In this document: one piece after another, positions 54,995-64,000 of the stretch | How positions within the stretch are numbered: position 1 is the stretch's first letter | Layout: each line of letters opens with the position of its first letter | DNA from: Hydrangea macrophylla | Lineage: Eukaryota > Streptophyta > Magnoliopsida > Cornales > Hydrangeaceae | Direction of reading: 5' to 3' | DNA: 64,000 bases | Assembly: GCA_033977485.1 (NCBI GenBank) | Contig: CM066994.1 | Coordinates: forward strand, 27,310,681 to 27,374,680 | Made by a program: the position numbers and the translations under genes | Notes under the pieces: model-generated | Told to the model about the DNA's origin: nothing | The model's input: the letters and a program-made list of their open reading frames with translations, nothing else | The model's database searches: none

Positions 54995-57631
54995 TAAAAC
55001 TCCATCTGTCTGACTCTCTGTCTCTCTCGAAGGTTCTAGTGAGAGAAGAAGAAGAAGATGATACAGCTACTATTCACAGCGATCTTCGCCGAAATGGCGG
55101 TGATTCTGATTCTACTCTTCAAAACCCCTCTGAGAATGCTTGTAATCTTGATATTGGATCGTGTGAAGCAAGGTAATAGTGCCCCTCTTGTGCTGAAAAC
55201 GGTCGCCGGAGTCGTATTCGCGGTGTTGCTCGTCAGCCTTTACAGCTTTCGGGAAATCCACGGCCGTGGCGTCGATGCCCTAAATCCGACGGACCAGATC
55301 CTCTCTGGAAAGTACTTGCTTGAAGCCTCTCTTATGGGTAAAATTTCTGATCGCATATGTATATATATATATATATGAATTGCTTCATCAAAAAAAAAAA
55401 GACAGAATTAATGTATACATTTCATGATACTTTGGTTTGATGTTCATTGATGAGTTTGTATTTCCACTATTGTGACATGTTCAATTTTTTTTTTTCCTGA
55501 TATAATGAATTTATGATAACTAATTGCTGCCATATCATCAAAACTGGATCTGTTTTATGGGTCATGATAAATTTGGGATTAATTGTCAGATACCATGTAT
55601 ATATGACAACTAATTGCTGCCTTGTCATCAAACTGGCCCTGTTCTATGAGAAATTATTCAGTGAGCCCATCACACCACATCATCAACTGGCGTGCTGTGA
55701 CGTCTCAATAATATGGGGCCATGTGGCCACTAAGATGGATTGGCATTTCATGGACCCCTATTTCTAGGGGCACATTTTGGTTCATAATATAACATGCAGT
55801 ATGGCTCTTGGTTCATGGATTCAGTGACGGAAAGAAATTGAAAACAATGAGATAATAAATTTCCCTTCCTCTTTTTGGAGTACCTATTACATTCTGAAAT
55901 TTTTTTCATTTCTTATGTTATTCGCATACATTAAAAACCACTGAAAAAGCTTTCCTTCTCATTTTCCTCTTCTTCTCCAAGTTCCAAAACCAAACTAAGA
56001 CTTCACTTGGTTCATGGATTTCGAGGAAGAAAAGAAAAGGGAAGGAAAACAAGAATGAAATATTCCATTGTATTTTTCAATTTGGTTTCATTCATGCTTA
56101 AATAACGTTAAAAAAAATTTCTTTTTAAGAAGAAAAGCTGAAGGGAAGTGACTGGTGAAATTAAAATTTTTTTGCTCTACTTTGGTTCAATTTTATTTTC
56201 CTTCCTATTTCTCGCATTGCTTTCCTTACCAAACAGCAGAATATGTGTTCCTCGGTATTTTCTTTTCTTTTCCCTCACTAAATCCATGAGCCCAACAAAG
56301 CCTAATTCTATGTGTTTGGAGTTTTGGATAATCTTTTCTATGGCTCCATTGCACTAAACAACTAATCTTCTGAATCCGAATAGTGAATCACTACAACGTT
56401 GAGTCGTTGACTGTTAAATATGATGTTTGATTTTGAAAATCGAGCGTCCCAAAGGGTTTACACTGCCTTTGACTTTGGTAGAAAAGATATATGTGGGAAA
56501 TAGTCTGGAGTAGGTCTTATATGTTTTGTTCGTTTCATAGGTCTCCCGATTGAATGAGTTATGAGTGCAATATATATATATATGTTTTTTTTCCTAGTCG
56601 TTTATACGAGTTGTTCTCCATGATAGGTTCAACTTTTTTATACGTCATAGTTGGAGATACTTCATGAATCTAACATACAATTTTTGCAATTCTTGTGGAT
56701 ACTTCTCCGCCAACATGGTAATATGATTTTCGGACTTTCATCTGCAATAGAAAATTAGGGGATCATCAACTATTAGTGTTATATTTAAAGGGAACTTAGT
56801 ATGATAGTTATTTTCTCCAAAATTTTGCTGGGGAGGACGGTCAATGAAAATGGGAAAATGAATGTCCCAAGATTGAAATTCTGGAATTCATTTCTTTTTT
56901 AAATCACGGGGAAATTGGAAAATTGAAGACATATGTAGTGTCTCTTTTCTTAAAGGCGCACAAGCTCAGGCAGAACCAATCTTTGAAGTTCTTGACTTCT
57001 AGCTTGTTGGATGAATCCCCTTCAAACGGGCCCCTCCTAGGCACACTTTTGTTGCTCTTTTATTATTTAAATAAAAGTCCAAGGCGCAAAGCTTGTGCCT
57101 TGTAACTTAATTAGGCATAAACTAAGGCCCATATGCAGTGTCTTCAGACCCAATATATGTCCCACCTCTTATTGGCTTTGGATCCATATTAAGACCCATT
57201 ATGCCATTACAACTTCCAAAAGACAAGGGTCATTACTTAGAAATTAGAATAGAAGAATTTTCTTCTTTGTGACCAACACTAATTCTCCTTTTGGTTCCCG
57301 AATTTAGAGAAGGAAAAGAGAAAAAGTCTAATGTACAAATAATCTACATGAGAGTTAAATTAGAAATTTTGTGATAGTTTAATTCTTTATTAGGTCTTTA
57401 TTATGTTATTCTAAGGTAGACTATATTACGAAGCATAATAGAGACACCAATTGAGCTAATAGTTTCAAAATTTACTTTGATGTTTAGCAATTTATATGTA
57501 TCTGTTCATTGTTGCGTTCTTTATATTTGCTTTATAAGTTTACTAAAGTGTTTGTGTCCCTTACTTCGCTCATGTCCACACATTTTTCTATGCCTTGCGT
57601 CTAAGCTCCCAGAGGCATTTGCACCTAAGTG

Positions 57632-57855
57632 TAGGGGAGGACAAAACCGAAACGAACCTGAACATCCGAACTGAGGCCGAAATTTTTTTTCACCAACCCG
57701 AACTAAACCAAACTGAACCAATTAACCGAACTATATTTCAGTTCGGATATCGGTATTTCAGTTCGGTTTTCGGTATGAGAAATTCGTCACCAACCCAAAC
57801 CGAACCAAATCGAACTTTGCAAAACCGAATCGAACCAACCGAATTCCCTCCCCTA
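57632..57855. mobile_element. hAT-type MITE (224 bp)
   Basis: Ends TAGGGGAGGACAAAACCGAA / TTCCCTCCCCTA with a near-perfect 8-bp duplication (cctaagtg 57624-57631, cttaagtg 57856-57863). Interior made of 'aaccgaac' motifs and their complements. Confidence 0.85.
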
Positions 57856-57934
57856 CTTAAGTGCGCATTGCGTCTTTAATAACTTTGTATGATGTTGTGA
57901 ATAAAAAAACAAGGTGCATCGATATTCATCCAAG

Positions 57935-57936
57935 AG

Positions 57937-57984
<48 letters not shown>
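57935..57984 (+). repeat. (GA)n microsatellite
   Basis: About 50 bases of GA repeat in the intron. Confidence 0.97.
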
Positions 57985-57986
<2 letters not shown>

Positions 57987-58367
57987 AATGGATTCAACCA
58001 TCAATAATCGTGGGCTTTCATTTTTGGACCTGTAGAAAGATCGTGTATTACTTCATACAAATGAACATGAATCTCTTTGCTTTGTTTAGTGTCAATTTCT
58101 TCGTAGTTGGAATACAACCACAATCACATTAGCAGGATAGACAAGTGAAAAGGAAAGAAAACTCAAGGAAACATCTAGGACAACATTCATAGGGAATGAG
58201 CTAGGTGTGTGTGTATGTGTGTCTTGGGTTGGTATTCCATTCCAGCTCAAAAGACGATTCGTTGGTATAAAACTCTATGTTTCATCCTGTAGCTCGTGGA
58301 AAATATAAATGTCCATATTATTTCAAGGTATCTGCAACAGTCTCTGCCGGTGTTTATTTGTGCTGAT

Positions 58368-58546
58368 ATGATATATTTGATACTCCTTTTCTTTTGTGTT
58401 ATCGGTTTGAGCCAGACTACTCTATAGACAGTAACATGACATAAATATATAGACAGTAACATGATATATTTGATACTCCTTTTCTTTTGTGTTATCGGTT
58501 TGAGCCAGACTACTCTATAGACAGTAACATGACATAAATACCACCT
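58368..58546 (+). repeat. Direct duplication, 93-bp period
   Basis: 'atgatatatttgatactcc...gacagtaacatgacataaata' occurs twice in tandem, starting at 58368 and 58461, almost identical. Confidence 0.9.
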
Positions 58547-59658
58547 GGGATATATTATTTATCAGGGGGGGAAAAAGAAAAAAGAAATAAGAAAACAAAA
58601 CAAAATAAAGAACATTTATTTTACTGTTCTGGTGAAATTTCCTGTGACCTTTTTGTGGCAATTCTTCCCATTTTGAGCTACCAACTTAGCTTTATCTGGC
58701 TGTTTAAAAAAACTTAGCTCTATCTGGAATGAACATACTGAAATTGGTAGGAGTAATTGACAATTTTCTTTATGCATGTAAAGCATCACATACTTTTATG
58801 GTGGACATGTGAAATAAAAGAATTCCACTACTGAATAATTAATATGTATGAATAAGCTATTCGCAGGAGACCTCATGTGAACATACATGTCCCCCCTATG
58901 TTAGCTACGATTTTTCAAGCTTTCTGTGAACTGTTGGAGGATTTTTACCCCACCGTTTGAGAGTCTTATAAAGATGATATAGTGGTTAAAATTTCATGAC
59001 AAGTTTCTCTATGATCATAGCACTCTTTGTCTTCTCTATCCTTTCACCAAATTTGATCAGTCACGGTCGTCTAGCGTCTGCAATATCATCTTCTTTTTTA
59101 TTTTTATTTTTTTATGTTTAAATTTATTGTTTTCCCCCAAGTGGGATCATCTTCATCAGTTAAGTGATGACCGGGCACATGTCTTCATCTTCGTGCCTTA
59201 GATATGGAAATCAAGAGATCTCATGTTGTAATGAGGTGCTCTCTTTGGTAGACTTATCTTTTCCATATTCCCTCATTGTGATAAGTGTCCATTTACCCTC
59301 TCTCAATCCATTAGTTATATTTTGCTCACAAAAACCAAAAAGAAAAAGAAAATGAAGACAAATTAAAAAAGGAAATAAATCATATAGTAGGATATGATAG
59401 CTTCTTCACGGATCCTATAGCAACCAAAATTTATATAGTAGTTGTGACTTGTGAGTAACCAATGATTTCCTTTCAGCAAAAAAAAAAAAAAAAAAACACC
59501 CAATGATTTCCTGTTTGACATTACAACTTACAAATTTTATAGGACTATATTGTTAAATAGTTGGTGAATTGCAAAACTTGTTCCTCTCGTTCATTGTTGT
59601 CACAAGTTCCGTGTGGCACTCATAAATGTTTCAATTCTCTTGTTTATGTTTGATGATA

Positions 59659-59830
59659 GAGTAGTCTTTGGGGCACTAACAAATTCCACTAACACTAACA
59701 CTCACACCCACACTCTATCTCTCCTAGTGGCACTGTGGGGTCTTCAGTGAACTCAAAGTGCCACTAGGAGAGAGAGATAGAGTGTGGGTGCAAGTGTTAG
59801 TGGAATTTGTTAGTGCCCCTAGCATTGTTG
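59659..59830. mobile_element. MULE-type hairpin MITE (172 bp)
   Basis: Long inverted arms (GGGGCACTAACAAATTCCACTAACACT... and its complement) with a short centre. 9-bp duplication TTGATGATA (59650-59658 and 59831-59839). The ends outside the perfect arms are diverged (GAGTAGTCTT... / ...AGCATTGTTG). Confidence 0.8.
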
Positions 59831-60618
59831 TTGATGATATCCTTTACAAGGAAAATAATTGATTGTTGTCTTGATCAAAGCATGCATTACTAAAACTGTC
59901 AAATCCAACTTTTTTTTTTTCCTTCATGAAAATGATTAATACAAGCATTAGATTTGAAGCGAGGTTTTCATATCAAGTTATAGATTGTGGGTTGGCATAT
60001 TCACTTGTTCACCATGATGTTTTGTTGTCTTTGTTCATTGCCAAGTTAAGACAGAGACTTATATGCCGTACATCATCTTAGTTCCAGTTTATTGTACTCG
60101 ATCATATACGTTGATAAACCAGTATTTTTCAGAAATTGAATTCCTAGATGTGTTGTTTTTATCATATATGCAGGATTTTTGCTGTTTCTCTCGCTGATGA
60201 TCGATAGAATGCACCATTACATGAGAGAACTACACTTCCTCAGAGAGACCACAGAAGCCGCAAAGATGCAAAATCTAGGCTTTGAGGATGCCAAAAATGG
60301 CAGCTCAGAGAAGGTCGAATCCTTGGGGGAGGAGGTCTCTACCCTCCGAACAAAAATCATGCAGCTTGAGTCTGAACGCGAGACAAAGGACAAAAGAGGT
60401 GAAGGCCGCTGAAGCAAATGTAGTGGCCCTGAAAAAGTCAATCCGAAGGGTTTCTTATGGAATATGATCACTTGTTGGAGGAGAATCAAAACCTTCGAAA
60501 GCAATTGGAGGCGAATTGAGGATGGCTTATTCCACTCTTAATATTAAGAACACATTTGAAAGAAGCACTACAATACGATTATTCCCTTGTAAATATGTTT
60601 GAGAGAACGTCACATTTA

Positions 60619-60774
60619 GAGCCCGTTTGGTTTCACTTATTTCGGAGTATTGAGAGATTTATCTTTTTCAAAAACCGAATTCACTTTAAAGCTGAAAGAA
60701 GAGCTAAAATCGAAATCAATAATTTACCACTCTTCGAAAAATCTCGTATATCCGTTACAATACCAAACGGGCTG
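60619..60774. mobile_element. Tourist-like MITE (156 bp) in the 3' UTR of the BAP31-like gene
   Basis: Ends GAGCCCGTTTGGTTT / ATACCAAACGGGCTG with 3-bp duplication TTA (60616-60618 and 60775-60777), as for PIF/Harbinger. It lies about 100 bases after the family-like stop codon. Confidence 0.85.
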
Positions 60775-60889
60775 TTAGGACTCTGTTGGAGCTTTTACCT
60801 AGTGACGAGGTTATGTTTTGGTGGCGGCGTTTCGCGGTATCATATGTACCACAAACAATTTTGCAGTGGCGGGAGCCTTGTATGCTAGT

Positions 60890-61267
60890 TTTACTGTTTA
60901 GCATATCAATGTAAAAGGAAGTTATAGCCCTAGAAAATAGTTGGTTAAATATTGTATATTTATTGGTTAAAATTATCAGTTTATTACTTGATTTTGGACC
61001 CTTTTAAGTTTATTTATTTCTTCTTCTTATTATTATTAGAGTTAATTAGTATAATATCCTATTTAGTCTAACTTTGTTATAATAGGTTCAACTCTAACAA
61101 CATTTTGGTGATAGGTCCACATTTTTATTTAGTGACCAAACTACCCCTAAAGCCCATCAATGAGTCGTTCCTTTTCAAACTCTTTATCTAATTTGGAAAC
61201 ACCCAAAATCAAGGGGTTTCAAATTTTAAATACCAAATTTATATATATGTATATATATAAGATTTCC

Positions 61268-61268
<1 letters not shown>
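60890..61268. other. Intergenic, no gene seen
   Basis: AT-rich sequence downstream of the BAP31-like gene; nothing recognised. Confidence 0.6.

Positions 61269-61269
<1 letters not shown>

Positions 61270-61306
<37 letters not shown>
61270..61306 (+). repeat. (CT)n microsatellite
   Basis: About 36 bases of CT directly before the duplicated segment at 61307. Confidence 0.97.
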
Positions 61307-61593
61307 GGATGAATCGGAGACTCCATTCAATGAGAAAAAAGCTTGCGATGATCTTCTCCGGCGAGGTGGTGATTATTTTGAGTGTTGCAGTTGGGATCGC
61401 GCTTGTTGTCACGCTCGGATTTGCTGGAGAGGTCGTTGTCTTCGTGATGTGGATGAACCCGAGACTCCATTCAACGAGAAAAAGCTTGCGATGGTCTTCT
61501 CCGGCGAGGTGGTGATTGTTTTTGGGTGTTGCATTTGGGATCGAGCTTGTTGTCATGCGCGGGTTTGCGGGAGAAGTCGTTGTCTTCGTGATG
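61307..61593 (+). other. Tandemly duplicated GC-richer segment with a small membrane-type ORF
   Basis: Two copies of about 144 bp (61307-61450 and 61451-61593), roughly 88% alike by eye. The ORF from ATG 61309 reads 'MNRRLHSMRKKLAMIFSGEV' and then a hydrophobic span of about 25 residues. The 144-base period is a multiple of three. The second copy has one A fewer in its A run, shifting its frame. I do not recognise the protein. It follows a CT repeat, as plant leaders often do, so it may be a gene fragment. Confidence 0.4.
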
Positions 61594-61749
61594 TTGCTTT
61601 GCTTTTCAATTTTGCTTTTTCATTGGTGTTTGCTGACTTTTTGTTTTTTGTCTTCTATTTTAGTAGTATTGGAGCAGTATTTAATTTGGGGTGTTTCAGT
61701 GGGTGCTTTTTTGAATCTTTGGAGGGGGTGCTTAGTTGAGTCCATTTAA

Positions 61750-63070
61750 TTGTGTTTTGGAAGTTGTTTGGATCTGGGCGTGGCTTTGGAGGCTAGTTGT
61801 TTGAATCTGGGTGTGGCTTTGTTTAATTATTCTAGTGTGAAATTGAACGCTCATGTTCATTCTAGTGTGAAATTTAACACTCATGTGTCTTGATTCCTAT
61901 ATTGTCGTGCGAAATTGTATACTGCTAGTGTGTACTATAATTTATTATTTGAATGATGACTGCTTACCAAATTAAAAAGAGTCAACTGCTAATTGAATCT
62001 CCATTCCAACGTACTGCTAATTAGTTTGTTCCAAAAACAACTCCACAATTCAAATGTTGTAGTGTGAATATTAACACTCATGTTCTTGGTTCAAAGGCTA
62101 TGTGATTTATGGCACAAACACAAAAACGGAAAGCACTATAATTATGGGATATTAATACAAAATGAGATATTGGCAAGTCAAAATGCTATCATTACTACCA
62201 GAATTAATGTGTATATATGACAAGTCAAAATCCGGTTTAATGAAAGCAGTGAAATTTTGCAGTGTAAAATTTCCCTAATAAGCCAGTTGCAGTGTAAAAT
62301 TTCACACTAATAAACCAGTTACAGTATAAAAATGATCTTCTGTTTGCAGTGTAAAATTCAATACCTGCAGAAAGACTCGTTTATGATGTGATATCTAGAT
62401 TGAATATGCAATACACTGAATTAGAAATGATGAAATTCGTTTGTAACTGTTGTGTAAAGTAATATCCCAAAATATTAGGATAAAATTTCTATATATATTG
62501 TAACCAATATCAATTGGGATTTGATAAGATTTGGTCAAATTTGGTAACTGATTCAATCACTAAATCTGAATTAATATATGTATATATGTATATATATATA
62601 TAGGTTAGGGGTAGAAAAGACATATACTATAATTCTATAATAGAAAAATTTAGACTAATCTCTAACAATATTTACAATTATAGGGTCTATCATTGGGAAG
62701 TACCAAATGGTGGGTCTATTACAACAAACGTTGGTAGAATGAGATTTTCCACTAAATTTTTCTTATTATTATTACTCAAAAAAAAAAGGACGGAGGGAGT
62801 ATTAAATATATGTGTAACACCACGTTTCATTTGTACTTGTTTGTATGGCTAAGTTATAGAAACTAAATTCCTTTTAATCAACCAAAGCACTTCATTTTTG
62901 ACAACTTTGTTTGGTAAGACCAGAGTCAACCCCACCTTAAAAACAAGGAGGCAGTTAGTTGGTTGAGTGCTCATATTCTACCATTATTATCTTCTTTAAT
63001 CCTCTTTATTTAGACGAATGACACTAAATGTCAAATGTATCGTGCGGAAGAAGATTCTTATTTTTGCCTC

Positions 63071-63110
<40 letters not shown>

Positions 63111-64000
63111 TAATTTTTCTTATTTTATGTTTTTGCAATTCTCTTGAAGGAAAGGATTTTTAGGTCCGACTTTGACAATCAAATTAGTAGAGATAAGGCG
63201 GAAAAAAATCACAGAAATGAACTAAACATCGGTCAAAAGCGGTTTTGTGATTTACTGAGTATTAAATAGTTAGTTTTGAATAACGCAATGGTTTCCAAAG
63301 CAACTGTGTATCTCAGATTTTGGAACTGTATGGGACTTCGTGTTTATTTCCAAAGCAACTAAACATCGGTCATAACATTATTCATTCAAGTATTTGGTAG
63401 ATACCTTTTAATTGTACGGGACTTCGTGTTCGATTTGAAATTACTCCTAAATTAAGGTTTTTGTAGAATCGACATTATGTTGGTTTTCACTAAAACCAAA
63501 TGAAAAATGAGAGTGAAATTGAATCGATTCCGATTTTATGCATTTCCAAAAATGCCCTCAATAATAAGTTGAAATTAGGGCTACAAAGTTCTGTTGCACT
63601 CGAGTGAGATTTCGGGGTCACTAGAGTGAGCTAGTTGCAACTTGGATTTCCTAATTTATTTTGAAAACATTTTTGGGCTATTATAATTAGTCTCTTATTG
63701 ATGTATTTTGTATCACTCTCTCTATAAACCCTAGATTAAAAATAAAAAAAAGAAGGGTAAACCACATTAATCACTGTGTTTCTTGTGTGTAGTCTTGATT
63801 GATTTTCTTGTTACTTCTGTGTTCCATTTAGCAGGTTCTTTGAAGTAGAATTTGGTTTCCCATAAATATTCTCAACAAACACAATACTTAATTTTTCAAC
63901 CAAAAAATAATAATAACAATAATAGTAGAAAGAAAGGTTCTTTATAGACTAGATCTACCCAAAACTTTTAGAATCCAAGTTGGCAACTTGGGGTTATAAA
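61750..64000. other. Intergenic, no gene seen
   Basis: AT-rich. A single Stowaway-like end, GGACGGAGGGAG|TA, is at about 62790-62803; its partner end is not found. A (TG)n(AG)n microsatellite lies at 63071-63110. Repeated short text 'gcagtgtaaaattt' around 62263-62355 and 'tagtgtgaaatt' around 61834-61870. No coding frame supported. Confidence 0.6.

Larger units (their letters stand above)
55338..60173 (+). other. 4.8-kb intron of the BAP31-like gene
   Basis: GT...AG borders. Contains two supported MITEs (57632-57855 and 59659-59830), a GA microsatellite, a 93-bp duplication, and near 55800-56305 two weak MITE-like segments with 'ggttcatggattt' and 'aaatccatgagcc' as diverged inverted ends. 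No coding sequence recognised. Confidence 0.8.
55058..60519 (+). pseudogene. BAP31-like ER membrane protein gene, two frameshifts in last exon
   Basis: Family role: BAP29/BAP31-type proteins sit in the endoplasmic reticulum with three membrane segments and a cytosolic coiled coil, acting in protein sorting and quality control. Exon 1 (55058-55337) gives 93 residues: 'MIQLLFTAIFAEM', membrane spans at about 5-25 and 44-62, and the family signature 'NPTDQ'. Donor ATGG|GTAAAA (phase 1). Exon 2 starts at 60174 after ATATGCAG and continues with 'LMIDRMHHYMREL' (third span) and the coiled coil. Two single extra bases, near 60390 (an A run) and near 60439, shift the frame, so the direct reading stops at 60412. 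The family-like tail ('LLEENQNLRKQLE') resumes in another frame to a TGA at 60517-60519. It is either a recent pseudogene or has sequencing errors; the rest is well conserved. Confidence 0.85.

Noticed and set aside
1..64000. tRNA or rRNA genes
   Set aside because: I found only primer-binding sites complementary to tRNA 3' ends, with no full cloverleaf or rRNA sequence.

Overview
This window is nuclear DNA of a flowering plant, most likely a eudicot. The evidence is AT-rich non-coding DNA, plant-type LTR retrotransposons of the Athila, Tekay (chromovirus) and Tat lineages, plant MITEs and Helitrons, and two plant host-type genes with introns (an F-box/LRR/FBD gene and a BAP31-like gene). I cannot name the species. 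About 80% of the window is mobile DNA.

Layout. 1-29725 is a nest of three LTR retrotransposons. The outermost is the 3' part of a plus-strand Tat-lineage element (17462-29725: end of RNase H, integrase, tandem arrays, a large gene on the opposite strand, 3' LTR). A plus-strand Tekay chromovirus is inserted in its RNase H/integrase region; only that element's integrase C-terminus with chromodomain and its 3' LTR are in view (13779-17461). A minus-strand Athila element (1-13778) is inserted in the Tekay integrase. It looks very young: its two LTRs are identical by eye over the 846 bases that can be compared. Its left LTR runs off the window, and the 5' halves of Tekay and Tat lie further left. 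The Tat antisense gene encodes a Plant Mobile Domain (PMD) protein with a coiled-coil tail. It has spliceable introns and is split by a solo LTR with a perfect 5-bp target duplication.

29726-36665 is host DNA holding a decayed F-box/LRR/FBD gene on the minus strand. Its intron is swollen by a solo chromovirus-type LTR (31185-33952) and a hAT-like remnant. 37324-41661 holds minus-strand retroelement fragments: gag-like remnants, a tRNA-iMet primer site and a 3-kb LTR. 41733-53134 is a plus-strand non-autonomous LTR element with no recognisable protein genes. Its right LTR was later hit by a hAT element, a MULE-type MITE and a Helitron, each of which can be mapped exactly against the intact left LTR.

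53135-64000 is gene-bearing host DNA. It holds a BAP31-like endoplasmic-reticulum membrane protein gene (55058-60519) with one 4.8-kb intron full of MITEs and simple repeats, and two single-base frameshifts in its last exon. A MITE lies directly upstream of its 5' leader and a Tourist-like MITE lies downstream. The remainder shows no gene I can support beyond a small tandemly duplicated segment.

The most interesting signals are not ordinary genes. (1) LTRs of four different retroelement families each carry clusters of short dyad-symmetric motifs. In the Tat LTR the two arms co-vary, so the symmetry itself appears to be maintained. (2) In Athila the same motif also flanks a second, internal promoter with a 5'-leader intron that would drive the envelope-position ORF. 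(3) An intron-bearing PMD gene rides antisense inside a Tat retrotransposon, and one of its leader introns consists mostly of a tandem array of hairpin-forming units.
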